Source: Kosmotoga arenicorallina S304 (GTDB lineage: Bacteria > Thermotogota > Thermotogae > Petrotogales > Kosmotogaceae). From it: a DNA stretch of 64,000 nucleotides. Numbering within the stretch: position 1 is the first letter of the stretch; each line of letters starts with the position of its first letter. A program made the position numbers and the translations under genes. Positions 51,914-60,950 of the stretch are shown one piece after another. Below the pieces are notes generated by a model that saw only the letters and a program-made list of their open reading frames with translations, was not told where the DNA came from and did not search any database. The DNA lies in the NCBI RefSeq assembly GCF_001636545.1, contig NZ_JFHK01000004.1, positions 62,001 through 126,000 on the forward strand. Direction: 5' to 3'.

Positions 51914-53689
51914 ATGAAAGTGAAAGAACTCCCAAAGGACGTTGTGTTGAAGATTGCCGCTGGTGAAGTCGTTACCGGTTGTTTTTCAGTGGTCAAGGAG
52001 CTTGTCGAAAATGCGATTGATGCTCATGCAAAAAAGATAGAGGTAGAGATAGAAGCTGGCGGAAAAGAATTTATAAGAGTTTCCGACGATGGCGATGGCA
52101 TGTCTGTTTTAGACTTAAAAGAAGCCATCAAACCCCATACAACCAGTAAAATCGACACCGTCGAAGATCTTCACAGGCTTACCACTTATGGTTTTAGAGG
52201 TGAAGCCTTATCGACGATTGCCAGTGTATCGAGAATGGTCATTGCCTCAAAGTTGCATAATGATGAATCAGGGGCAAAACTAAAAATTTCAGGGGGTCTT
52301 ATTACCTCTGAAGAACCTTATTACGGCAATGGCGGAACAACTGTGGAGGTATTTGACCTTCTTTTCAATACGCCCGCAAGAAGAAAATTCCTCAAATCAG
52401 CAGCAGTAGAAGGTCGAATGGTTACTGAGATCATACAGCGGTTCATTCTTTCCAATCCTAACATTACTTTTTCATATATCAGGGATGGAAAGACAACATA
52501 TGATGTTCCGGGCACTCTATCGTTGAAGGAAAGAATCAAACTGATCTTCCCGGAAATTTCCACTGAAGATTTGATAGAGATTTCTCACTTTGACGAGAAT
52601 TCCGGTATAGCTGTCAAAGGGTTCATAACTATGCCAGAAAAGACTCGTTTGAACCGTTTCGGGGAAATGATTTTCGTAAACAATCGCTATGTAAAACAAT
52701 TTGAACTAAATTATGCTCTTGAAAGAGGCTATGGCGAGACTCTTGAAAAGGGGAGGTTTCCCTTTGCGGTGGTTTTTATCAACATTGAACCCGGTTCAGT
52801 TGATGTGAATATCCACCCCCAGAAACTTGAAGTAAAGTTTTCAGAAACATCAAGGGTGCTTGAAATTGTTAAAAGAACTGTCCGAAAAGCTATACACGAG
52901 CAAGGCACTTACAAAATCAAGATCAAGCCAATTTCACCCGAGGCATTTCACGCTGGTGAGACCTCAAGCACAAAACCAATTGAACGCCAAGGCACAACAG
53001 AAAAGAGTTTCAATTACAGACCACTGATTGATTATCGAGCAGATTTAAAAAAGGTCAATCAAGGCAATTCTTTACCAATGGAAATACAAAGGCAACATTT
53101 TCGAACCTTTGGGGAGAGTTTCGAAAAAACGGGAAATTTGAATTTTATTGGCGTTTTTGGCGAAAGGTACATTCTCGTAGAGTCCGACAAAGGGCTTTTA
53201 ATCATCGATCAGCATGCAGCCCATGAGCGGTTATTGTTTGAGAAGCTAAAAGATTTCAGGAGAATTGAAGCACAGCAGCTCCTCAGCCCATTGGAGTTGA
53301 AACTTGATGACCTCAGATACAAGCTCCTTGACCGTAACAAGGAAAAAATGACACAATTGGGCTTTCACTGGAAGTCAAAGAATGATACAATAATTCTTGA
53401 GACTATCCCCGCTTCTGTGCCACAGAGTGAGGCAAAAAAGGTCTTTATGGATATACTCGATGAACTCAGGCTGGAAAAGCTGGAAGAACCCGAAAAGCTA
53501 TTTGATAACCTTCTGGCATCAATAGCCTGCAGGGCGGCTCTAAAAACAGGAGACAGGCTATCCATAGAAGAAGCAAGAAGATTAGTTGATGAACTCAAAG
53601 AGAAAAAACTCATTGCCTGTCCCCATGGAAGGCCCATATCGATGTTAATTTCGCTCAGCGATCTGGATAACTATTTTTCCAGAAGGTGA
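51914..53689 (+). CDS. mutL: DNA mismatch repair protein MutL
   Basis: 591 residues: GHKL ATPase (IAAGEVV, VVKELVENAIDAHA, DDGDGM, TTYGFRGEALSTIASV), a linker, and a C-terminal endonuclease domain with DQHAAHERLLFE (the DQHA-x2-E-x4-E metal motif) and CPHGRP. Thus it is a nicking-type MutL, as expected in a bacterium without MutH. The usual RP following GEVV-x is replaced by GC (AGEVVTGCFS). ATG 51914 has GGGGTGG upstream and follows rlmB by 1 base. mutS is not in the window. Confidence 0.95.
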   Translation: MKVKELPKDVVLKIAAGEVVTGCFSVVKELVENAIDAHAKKIEVEIEAGGKEFIRVSDDGDGMSVLDLKEAIKPHTTSKIDTVEDLHRLTTYGFRGEALSTIASVSRMVIASKLHNDESGAKLKISGGLITSEEPYYGNGGTTVEVFDLLFNTPARRKFLKSAAVEGRMVTEIIQRFILSNPNITFSYIRDGKTTYDVPGTLSLKERIKLIFPEISTEDLIEISHFDENSGIAVKGFITMPEKTRLNRFGEMIFVNNRYVKQFELNYALERGYGETLEKGRFPFAVVFINIEPGSVDVNIHPQKLEVKFSETSRVLEIVKRTVRKAIHEQGTYKIKIKPISPEAFHAGETSSTKPIERQGTTEKSFNYRPLIDYRADLKKVNQGNSLPMEIQRQHFRTFGESFEKTGNLNFIGVFGERYILVESDKGLLIIDQHAAHERLLFEKLKDFRRIEAQQLLSPLELKLDDLRYKLLDRNKEKMTQLGFHWKSKNDTIILETIPASVPQSEAKKVFMDILDELRLEKLEEPEKLFDNLLASIACRAALKTGDRLSIEEARRLVDELKEKKLIACPHGRPISMLISLSDLDNYFSRR

Positions 53690-53703
53690 TTACCCGATCA
53701 CAG

Positions 53704-53842
53704 CATCAGGTTAAGGGAAACCGGTGAAAATCCGGTACGGTCCCGCCACTGTGTGTGGGGACGAAATCCGTATAAAGCCACTGGTTCTACCGGGAAGGCG
53801 CGGAGAGTAGGACGATCCACGAGTCAGGAGACCTGCCTGATG
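53704..53842 (+). ncRNA. Cobalamin (B12) riboswitch aptamer
   Basis: The outer stem P1 pairs CATCAGG (53704-53710) with CCTGATG (53836-53842). Inside are the conserved pieces of the class: CCGGTGAAAATCCGGT, the ACGGTCCCGCCACTGT stretch, AAGCCACTG (B12 box), and GAGTCAGGAGACC near the 3' end. It lies directly upstream of a corrinoid-type importer, the expected regulated operon. Confidence 0.95.
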
Positions 53843-53851
53843 TTTAGATAG

Positions 53852-53894
53852 CACCATTCCTCCGGGTTAGAGGAATGGTGGAATTTCGTTTTTT
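53852..53894 (+). terminator. Riboswitch expression-platform terminator
   Basis: The 11-bp stem CACCATTCCTC/GAGGAATGGTG, loop CGGGTTA, then GAATTTCG and TTTTTT. The T-tract abuts the GGAGGTG ribosome binding site of the next gene. It probably forms when adenosylcobalamin is bound; the competing antiterminator was not resolved by eye. Confidence 0.8.
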
Positions 53895-53906
53895 GGAGGT
53901 GTGATC

Positions 53907-54794
53907 ATGAGGAAATTGATTTTTATGCTTTTTTTGCTGATGGGTGTCGCTTTATATGCGATAAGCGTAATAGACGATCTGGGAAGATACATCGAAATTG
54001 ATAATCCTCCTGAAAGGGTAATAATCGCTGCTCCAGGGGTTACTGGTTTTTTTACCTATCTTGGCCTGGAGAATAAAATCGTTGGGGTAACAGATTGGGA
54101 TAGCTTCGCTTTATCTCATGAGGTTGAAAAGATCGGCAATCTAATCCCCCTGAACATTGAAAAAATCATTTCTTTAAACCCCGATATAGTCTTTCTTACC
54201 GGCGGTTTCCAGGAATCTGAAATCCCAAAACTCGAACAATTCAATATAAAAGCGGTGGTGATAAACCCCAATACCTTCGAAGAAGTGTTCCGTGATATTT
54301 CTTTAATTGCCGCAATTTTTAGCGAAGAAAAAAGAGGAAGCGAACTTGCTAATGAATTTAGAAAGAAAATCCTTGAAATCGCGAAAAAAACATTTAGCAT
54401 ACCCCTGGATAAGAAGCCAAGGGTTTTCTATGCAATGATAACAGGCGACGTGAAAGAGATCTGGACTTGTGGAACGGGCTCTTTCCTGAATCAAGCTATC
54501 ACATATGCTGGTGGTGTCAATGTGGCAGCACCTTATACTGGCAACAATGGTTGGTTCCCCGTGAGCCCTGAATTTGTGCTTGATACCCAACCAGAGATTA
54601 TCCTTGTGCCCTTTTATTACGACGGTGGAGACGTTGAAGTTGTAAACAAAATCATGGAATATGCCCCTTTCAAGGAACTTCCTGCCATCAAAGACGGCAG
54701 GGTGTATGCCGTTGATGGCAATTTATTCGCCTATGCAAACCCCGATTTTATAAAGATAATTGAAAACCTGTATTCTATATTCTATGGAGAATAA
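53907..54794 (+). CDS. Corrinoid ABC importer substrate-binding protein (BtuF-like)
   Basis: 295 residues, class III periplasmic-binding fold: signal peptide (KLIFMLFLLMGVALYA) without lipobox cysteine, then VIDDLGRYIEIDNPPERVI, the helical backbone and ALPAIKDGRVYAVDG near the end. Sequence alone cannot separate cobalamin from siderophore binding, but the B12 riboswitch upstream makes a corrinoid the likely ligand. ATG 53907 has GGAGG seven bases upstream. Confidence 0.88.
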   Translation: MRKLIFMLFLLMGVALYAISVIDDLGRYIEIDNPPERVIIAAPGVTGFFTYLGLENKIVGVTDWDSFALSHEVEKIGNLIPLNIEKIISLNPDIVFLTGGFQESEIPKLEQFNIKAVVINPNTFEEVFRDISLIAAIFSEEKRGSELANEFRKKILEIAKKTFSIPLDKKPRVFYAMITGDVKEIWTCGTGSFLNQAITYAGGVNVAAPYTGNNGWFPVSPEFVLDTQPEIILVPFYYDGGDVEVVNKIMEYAPFKELPAIKDGRVYAVDGNLFAYANPDFIKIIENLYSIFYGE

Positions 54795-54798
54795 AGAA

Positions 54799-55803
54799 AT
54801 GCGCATCAAGTTCAACAAGATATTGATTTTTACAGCCGTCCTTTTTGGAGCGTTTTTTCTGTTGCTCTTCTTTTCTTTGTTCGGAACGGTTAACTTCAAT
54901 ATGCGAGAAATCTTCGATATATTATCAGGCAATGCAACAGGCGCACGTTCAGTTTTATACAGCCAGTTGAGATTGCCAAGAGTACTGGTAGCCTTTCTTA
55001 TAGGCGCAGTATTGTCGATTGCTGGTGATAGCCTTCAGCTCACATTGAAAAACCCCCTTGCAGATCCTTATATAGTTGGTATTTCAGCAGGCGCTTCCTT
55101 TGGTGCTGTATTATCTTTGATGATGAGGGAGACTCTTGGGCTGAGCATAAATATGGATCTGCTGGCATTTATTTTTGCCCTGATCTCCGCATTCACGGCT
55201 TATTTCATTTCTCGAAAAGGGGGAAAGGTTTCAGTAACCTCGCTCATATTAAGCGGTGTAATAATCTCTTTTTTATTCAACGCCGCTGTGACTTTTCTCG
55301 TCGTTTTTGCATGGAGGAACATAATAAGCCTTCATTTCTGGTCCCTTGGGTCAATGTCAGGAGTTAGCTGGAATGATTTTTATAAAATGCTCGTTGCTCT
55401 TTTCATTGAGAGTACAATTTACATATTTTTCAGGCGTAAGATGCTTATCCTCGCAGCTGGTGAAGAGCATGCAGTTACCGTTGGAGTTCATCCTGAAAGA
55501 GTTAAAACTGTGATCTTCTTCAATGTAGCCTTTGTCTCAGCGCTTTCAGTATCAACAGCTGGCTTGATTGGTTTCGTTGGCCTTATAATCCCGCATATTA
55601 CGAGACTGCTTTTTGGGACAGATAGCAAATTGAATTTGTTTTCTACACTTCTTATAGGAGGTGTTTTTTTAACCGCCTGCGATACAATATCGCGAACACT
55701 ATTCCAGCCTACTGAACTTCCCATAGGCGCTGTTACCGCTCTGGTGGGAGCACCCTTTTTTATCTATCTTCTGAAGAGGAAAGCCGGGATAGCGAATGGC
55801 TGA
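54799..55803 (+). CDS. Corrinoid ABC importer permease (BtuC/FecCD type)
   Basis: 334 residues, about ten membrane helices, with FecCD patterns LRLPRVLVAFLIGAVLSIAG, NPLADPYIVGISAGASFGAV, WSLGSMSGVSW, GFVGLIIPHITRLLFG. ATG 54799 is chosen (GGAG nine bases upstream, 4 bases past the upstream stop) over in-frame starts inside the previous gene. Its end overlaps the ATPase gene by 8 bases. Confidence 0.92.
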   Translation: MRIKFNKILIFTAVLFGAFFLLLFFSLFGTVNFNMREIFDILSGNATGARSVLYSQLRLPRVLVAFLIGAVLSIAGDSLQLTLKNPLADPYIVGISAGASFGAVLSLMMRETLGLSINMDLLAFIFALISAFTAYFISRKGGKVSVTSLILSGVIISFLFNAAVTFLVVFAWRNIISLHFWSLGSMSGVSWNDFYKMLVALFIESTIYIFFRRKMLILAAGEEHAVTVGVHPERVKTVIFFNVAFVSALSVSTAGLIGFVGLIIPHITRLLFGTDSKLNLFSTLLIGGVFLTACDTISRTLFQPTELPIGAVTALVGAPFFIYLLKRKAGIANG

Positions 55804-56572
55804 AGCGTTGAATATAAGCAACTTGAAGTACAGCTATGGTGAGAATGTTGCGCTAAAAGGGGTTAACCTTTCGCTGCGCGAAGGAGAAATTCTGAGTGTC
55901 CTCGGACCCAATGGCAGCGGAAAAACCACTTTGTTGAAGGTTATCAGCGGTATATTACACGATTACAAAGGTAGCATAAAGCTCTATGGAAAGGAAATAT
56001 CCAGATATTCTGTAAAAGAGCTGGCAAAACTTGTTTCCTATATTCCTCAAGAATTTTCACCGGCTTTTGACCTAAAATGCGAAACAATAGTACTTTTTGG
56101 TCGAAATCCCTACGTGAAGGCTTTTAAAGGGTTTGTGAAGGAAGACTACAAAATAGTTAGTGAATCCATGGAAAAAGCAGATATACTTGACTTCAAAGAA
56201 AGACTTTTCAGAACATTGAGCGGTGGAGAACGTCAACGTGTTGTTATCGCAAAAGCAATCGCTCAAAAAGGGAAGTTAATGCTTCTTGACGAGTTTACTT
56301 CCCACCTTGACCCGGGACATTCTCAGAAACTTATGGAGCTGGTGAAAAATATGATAAAGCAGGAGGAAATTACCGCAATTAACATCGCTCATGACATAAA
56401 TCAGGCGATAAATATTTCTGATCGCCTTGCCTTTTTGAAGGCTGGTCGTGTAATTGCTCACGGCAGGGTAGAAGATATTCTAAGCGTGTCTTTGATTGAA
56501 GAAGTATATGAAGCCAGATCTTCGATTATAGAAAATCCAATCACAAAGAAACCGCTAGTTGTATTCTATTGA
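55796..56572 (+). CDS. Corrinoid ABC importer ATP-binding protein (BtuD-like)
   Basis: 258 residues: Walker A GPNGSGKTT, Q-loop SYIPQEF, signature LSGGERQRVVIAKAI, Walker B LMLLDEFTSHLD, H-loop IAHDINQA. The Walker B tail reads DEFTS rather than DEPTS. Third gene of the riboswitch-controlled operon. The 109 bases after it hold no clear terminator. Confidence 0.92.
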   Translation: MAEALNISNLKYSYGENVALKGVNLSLREGEILSVLGPNGSGKTTLLKVISGILHDYKGSIKLYGKEISRYSVKELAKLVSYIPQEFSPAFDLKCETIVLFGRNPYVKAFKGFVKEDYKIVSESMEKADILDFKERLFRTLSGGERQRVVIAKAIAQKGKLMLLDEFTSHLDPGHSQKLMELVKNMIKQEEITAINIAHDINQAINISDRLAFLKAGRVIAHGRVEDILSVSLIEEVYEARSSIIENPITKKPLVVFY

Positions 56573-56681
56573 CCACGTAATACATAATTAATCTAATTGA
56601 ACAGCAAATGAAAGCCTCCATTTCCAACTTCTTAATTTTATAAATGTTAGAATTGCTCGACTTTTTTAAGGAGGGCTGCTT

Positions 56682-57860
56682 ATGCAGGTTACGCCGGTGG
56701 TCAGAACTTTAGCGAAAAACCTTGAAACACCCTTTCTTTTGATGGACCTTTCGTATGTGAAGGATAACTATTACGACATCTTGAATCACATCAATAACGT
56801 ACGGGTGTTTTATGCGGTCAAGGCAAATTCCCACCCACGCATAATATCTTTGTTAAACGCTTTGGGGAGCAGTTTCGATGTTGCATCCCGTGGTGAAATT
56901 GACAAGCTTCTCTCCCTTGGGGTTACTGCGGATAGGTTGAGTTTTGGTAATCCTATCAAAAAGATCGAAGACATAAAATACGCCTATGCGGTTGGTGTCG
57001 AATACTTCGCTGCTGATTCTGAAATGGAGATTGAGAAAATTGCAGCCCATGCTCCGGGCAGCAAAGTATATGGAAGGATAATGACCACTGGCAGCGACAG
57101 CGATTGGCCTCTTTCAAAGAAGTTTGGAACAGATGTGGAGCATGTAATTTCGATTCTTCGATATGCAGATAACCTCGGGCTGGACGCTTATGGGGTGAGC
57201 TTTCATGTGGGTTCACAGAATTACAATGTGACTAACTGGGAAAAGGCCATTAAAGAAGCCTCCGAAATATTCAAGAAGCTCAGAGCTGAAGGAATTAATA
57301 TCCGAATGATAAATTTAGGCGGTGGTATGCCCGTAAAGCATATAAAGGACATTCCTTCGGTAAAGGAAATAGGTGATGTCATTAACAAAACGATAGAAAA
57401 GGAACTCTCTTTTGTACACAACCTTGAAATTTTCATCGAGCCCGGAAGATCTATGGTGGGGAATGCCGGGATATTTGTCTCCCAGGTAATACTCAGGAGT
57501 CGCAAAGGAAATGAGCAATGGGTCTATGCGGATGCAGGCGTTTTTCACGGACTGATGGAAACAATAGAAAATTTCCAGTATGAGATAATAGTTGAAGGAA
57601 AGCAGGATGACAAGAAAGAAGTTTTCACGCTCGCTGGTCCTTCCTGCGATTCCGTAGATACGATATACGACAAAGTGATGTTGCCAAAAACTATCGGTTA
57701 CGGAGACATACTTTATTTCATAAACGCCGGCGCGTACACCACTGAATATGCTACGAATTTCAACGGCATAAAAGCACCGAATATATACTTTGTGGAAGAC
57801 TTTGTGCTAACCGAATCAGAATATCTAAACGATGACAAAGGACTCGAGCAAGATCTTTAA
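56682..57860 (+). CDS. Ornithine/lysine decarboxylase, PLP fold III (group IV)
   Basis: 392 residues of the alanine-racemase-fold decarboxylases: PLP Lys47 in FYAVKANSHP, SFHVGSQ, NLGGGMPV, EPGRSMVG, and the ODC active-site Cys322 in AGPSCDS. This fits eukaryotic-type ODC or bacterial lysine/ornithine decarboxylases rather than DAP decarboxylase (no EPGR-to-DAP specificity pattern I can confirm). It likely starts polyamine synthesis. ATG 56682 follows AAGGAGGG. Its stop overlaps that of the convergent gene. Confidence 0.85.
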   Translation: MQVTPVVRTLAKNLETPFLLMDLSYVKDNYYDILNHINNVRVFYAVKANSHPRIISLLNALGSSFDVASRGEIDKLLSLGVTADRLSFGNPIKKIEDIKYAYAVGVEYFAADSEMEIEKIAAHAPGSKVYGRIMTTGSDSDWPLSKKFGTDVEHVISILRYADNLGLDAYGVSFHVGSQNYNVTNWEKAIKEASEIFKKLRAEGINIRMINLGGGMPVKHIKDIPSVKEIGDVINKTIEKELSFVHNLEIFIEPGRSMVGNAGIFVSQVILRSRKGNEQWVYADAGVFHGLMETIENFQYEIIVEGKQDDKKEVFTLAGPSCDSVDTIYDKVMLPKTIGYGDILYFINAGAYTTEYATNFNGIKAPNIYFVEDFVLTESEYLNDDKGLEQDL

Positions 57861-59152
57861 GGTTCCGAAAAGAATCTGACGATAACCTGGGTCCTGTAAT
57901 TGTCTTTATACGAGTAGCCTGTCGATAAAAACCCCGAAGCGATTTTCAACAGCTTCTGGGGTTTTTCACTATTTGCACTTTGGTATTCAATAATTCCCAT
58001 GGGTTCACCTTCAAGGCTGTACATAAATATGCGCTGATTATACCCTTCATCATCGTAAACAGCCTCCAGAATGTTGATTCGGCTGTCCGACAAAAGTAGA
58101 TCTCCAACTATATCGTCCCGGAAATCATCAATCGTTTTGCTCCATAGCACAACCCCATCAACAGTGTATTTTCTTAAGACCACATCATTATCCCCGGTAG
58201 GTGTCGGAACAATTCCAAGAACATAGAATAACCGTTCCTCTTCACCGGGAATTACTTTTAACAGCCACCCTTGATGTTCCCATACAAGAACCTTCCCATC
58301 TTTCAAAACAACTACGGGAAAGCTGAGATTGTCTTTATAGGTAGCCCCCACAAAAACAATGCCCTTTCCAAGAACCGCAGCGTCATTTATTGAAAGAGAA
58401 GAGAGCTCAATTTTTGAAACTTTTTCTTCTACCTTTATCCAGGCAACTGTTTTAACTTTTTCCCTTCCTACACATATGATTATATCTTCAAAGGATTTTA
58501 GCACCTGTATAGAAGATAATGCCTCGGGAAAAACAGTGTCTGTGGAGCCGTCATTATAGCGAATTATGGGAAAAACGCCCTGTGCGCTTTCTTCATATCC
58601 AAGTATTCCATTATCAAAAAAAGATGTCGGTACAAAAGAACCTAAAATGCTCCGTGAAAGGACCTCATATCTTTCTGATAACTCTATGAGTTCTGTTGAA
58701 CAATGTAACGAGCCATCCATGCTTATTTTTTTGCTCAGCACTAACAGCTTGTTTCCGAATAATTTCGCATCAACTGGATAATCCCAGCCTGCATCACCAA
58801 AAAGGACTGCATGGGTTTTTGGAATTCGAAAATTCCATTCATCGCTCCAGTACTCTTTATCATATACTTTCGTTTTTACTCTCCAGAAATAAGTCTTTCC
58901 CGGTATCACAGAAATCGAAAAGTTGCTTTCTTGAAGCGGACCATAAGAAGTTTCCTTTTCGCCGTCAGAGAGATAAAGATAATATATAAGAGTTTTATCA
59001 TAGAGATTGTCCACCCGCCAGCTGAGTTTAATGACATCGTTGAAAGGAGTGATTATCGTTCCCGATTCTGGAAAAGGCGAATAAGCTGAATAATCTACCG
59101 AAAAAGCCGAAATGGTCATCAGCAAAAACAACATGAACAAAGAAATTCTCAT
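57857..59152 (-). CDS. Exported protein with FN3-like start and propeller-like body, unknown function
   Basis: 431 residues: signal peptide (RISLFMLFLLMTISAFS), an Ig/FN3-like segment (~20-110; IKLSWRVDNLYDKTLIYYLY, YFWRVKTK), then about 300 residues of repeated short strands (KLLVLSKK, GKGIVFVGATYK, VVLKDGKVLVWEHQ) suggesting a beta-propeller. No catalytic motif or binding signature is evident. ATG 59152 is preferred (GGGGG seven bases upstream). It is the last gene of a minus-strand block, 12 bases after the rhomboid gene. Confidence 0.65.
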   Translation of the reverse strand: MRISLFMLFLLMTISAFSVDYSAYSPFPESGTIITPFNDVIKLSWRVDNLYDKTLIYYLYLSDGEKETSYGPLQESNFSISVIPGKTYFWRVKTKVYDKEYWSDEWNFRIPKTHAVLFGDAGWDYPVDAKLFGNKLLVLSKKISMDGSLHCSTELIELSERYEVLSRSILGSFVPTSFFDNGILGYEESAQGVFPIIRYNDGSTDTVFPEALSSIQVLKSFEDIIICVGREKVKTVAWIKVEEKVSKIELSSLSINDAAVLGKGIVFVGATYKDNLSFPVVVLKDGKVLVWEHQGWLLKVIPGEEERLFYVLGIVPTPTGDNDVVLRKYTVDGVVLWSKTIDDFRDDIVGDLLLSDSRINILEAVYDDEGYNQRIFMYSLEGEPMGIIEYQSANSEKPQKLLKIASGFLSTGYSYKDNYRTQVIVRFFSEP

Positions 59153-59164
59153 ATTCACTCCCCC

Positions 59165-60016
59165 TCAGAGAAACTTGCGCAGTTTTTCAAATTCCTCCTG
59201 CGTAATTAAGTCCCTTTCATATAGTTTCCAAAGAACCTTCTGAGCGAGCTCGTAATCCCTCAGTTCGCTGAGCTCTTTCCTGAGTTGCGCAACTTGAATG
59301 GTCCTTTCGCTGAGTTCGTCTTCATCGCCACCTTTTTTAAGTGCATTGAGAATGGGCATGTATTTAATCAGGATTTCCTGTGCAATTTCACCGGGGGATT
59401 TTTCTTTCACCTTTATAAAAGGGCGCCTTTTAATAACGGCATACTGGGGAGGAATAAACCATCCCAATAGCATACCTGCAAGCAATCCTCCAATATGCGC
59501 AGCATTGCTGATATTGGGAATTGCAAGGCCGAAAAAAAGGTTGAGTAGAATTATCGGCAGCAGAGAAAATCCCGTAACAGACCTGAGCATCACAGGGGTA
59601 TCTTTCTTGAATCCAAGAATAAAAAGCACCCCTACAAGCCCGAAAATCGCGCTGCTTGACCCGATAGTAATGTATGGAGTGAAAGCTATGGCAGTGAGAT
59701 TGCCGACAATCCCGCTTAAAAAGTAAAGAACAATGAACTTGCTTCTTCCAAAAAGTCCTTCAACAATAAATCCGAGTTGATAAAGAGCATACATATTGAA
59801 AAGGATATGCCACATATTGCCGTGTAAAAAGAGTGCGGTGACAGGGGTATAAACAAGGCCGCTGGAAAGAGCGCTCCTGCTCACTCCACCATAGTACAGT
59901 AGCAAAGTATATACATCCCCTATTTGAGGCCTTGACATGGAGAATATGAAACTGAAAAAATATACTGCAATATTTATAGAAATCAGGGTTAATGTGACAG
60001 GTGGCACTCTTCTCAT
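59165..60016 (-). CDS. Rhomboid-family intramembrane serine protease with SHOCT-like tail
   Basis: 283 residues, six or more membrane helices. The catalytic dyad is visible: Ser121 in ITIGSSSAIFGL and His174 in NAAHIGG, with HGNMWHILFNMYAL in helix 2. The cytoplasmic C-terminus (~215-283) ends in a SHOCT-like motif (LYERDLITQEEFEKL). ATG 60016 has GGAAAGGTG upstream; a longer frame would run back over the neighbouring gene's end. The adjacent upstream gene ends in a similar motif. Confidence 0.88.
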   Translation of the reverse strand: MRRVPPVTLTLISINIAVYFFSFIFSMSRPQIGDVYTLLLYYGGVSRSALSSGLVYTPVTALFLHGNMWHILFNMYALYQLGFIVEGLFGRSKFIVLYFLSGIVGNLTAIAFTPYITIGSSSAIFGLVGVLFILGFKKDTPVMLRSVTGFSLLPIILLNLFFGLAIPNISNAAHIGGLLAGMLLGWFIPPQYAVIKRRPFIKVKEKSPGEIAQEILIKYMPILNALKKGGDEDELSERTIQVAQLRKELSELRDYELAQKVLWKLYERDLITQEEFEKLRKFL

Positions 60017-60029
60017 AAAATCACCTTTC

Positions 60030-60950
60030 CTAAAATAGCAATTTGAAAAGCTTCTTATATTCAGTTTCAGATAGCAATGCTTTCTCAAGCAAGTCTTTTA
60101 AAACAATACTCGCATCCTTAGTGCTGAGCCCGCCTAAATCCCTGAAAAGGGCTGCTATTATCTCTTTTCTTCTGTTACCTTCGGGGGTGTTTTCGAGCAA
60201 GCTAATGTATCTCTCTTTTAGCTTCTCGGTGTTTTCTGCATTTAACAATTGCTGCTTTCCAAGGTCTTCCTTTTTCTTTTTAGCATCATCTTCAAGCTCA
60301 TCGAGCTTTTCTCTGAATCTGCCGTAAAGCACCTGCACCATAAGGAGTTTGTATCTGAAATACCAGCTAAACACTCCATAAGAAATTATAGTAAAAAGCA
60401 CAACCAACCAGACGGATATTGTGCCCGGGATCAAAGCCGGGATACGCCTTTTTCGCGAAACCATAAGCTGCATTTTTACTTCGTCGTTATAGATGATATC
60501 TATCAGCTTATAAAAAAGAAAAGCAGTCGAGATGAGTGAGACCAGAAAGACAGCTGAATAAATAGCATATTCCTTCCCAAGCACTTCTATCAATTTAGCG
60601 GTATCAGTAACTTCCGAAAGGGTATAGGCATTTTCTACAAGTATTTTCATAGCCCCCATGCTTGATAACTGAAGTGCGGTAAAAGAAAAGCTATATGCAA
60701 TCACATAAGGAATTGCTCTCCTTCTTAAAAATAACCTGGCATGTTTTAGTTCTTCGCTGTCAAGGATTCCTTTTTTTTGGAGTTCCTTATAATGCGCGTC
60801 GCGATTTATTGCAAGGATATACCAGATAAAAAGGCTAATGGTAACCCCTGTGGCAAAGAAAACCGTTGAAAGCGTTGAATTTCCCATAAAAAGAGGGAGG
60901 TAACTGCATAGTGCCCCAATTATAAAAACCAGGCTACTAACTCTCAGCAT
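60030..60950 (-). CDS. Membrane protein with SHOCT-like segments, unknown function
   Basis: 306 residues with about six membrane helices: two near the start (VSSLVFIIGALCSYL, TVFFATGVTISLFIWYIL), others at ~85-105, 130-155 and 195-220, then a charged coil and C-terminal ~60 residues. Two segments look like SHOCT motifs: LQKKGILDSEELKHARLFL at ~68-86 and LLEKALLSETEYKKLFKLL at the end. ATG 60950 is chosen (GAGGGG six bases upstream); it overlaps the RqcH gene by 14 bases. Confidence 0.65.
   Translation of the reverse strand: MLRVSSLVFIIGALCSYLPLFMGNSTLSTVFFATGVTISLFIWYILAINRDAHYKELQKKGILDSEELKHARLFLRRRAIPYVIAYSFSFTALQLSSMGAMKILVENAYTLSEVTDTAKLIEVLGKEYAIYSAVFLVSLISTAFLFYKLIDIIYNDEVKMQLMVSRKRRIPALIPGTISVWLVVLFTIISYGVFSWYFRYKLLMVQVLYGRFREKLDELEDDAKKKKEDLGKQQLLNAENTEKLKERYISLLENTPEGNRRKEIIAALFRDLGGLSTKDASIVLKDLLEKALLSETEYKKLFKLLF

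Noticed and set aside
56573-56681. Promoter search before the decarboxylase gene
   Set aside because: TAGAAT and TATAAA are present but neither has a convincing -35 box at 16-18 bases.
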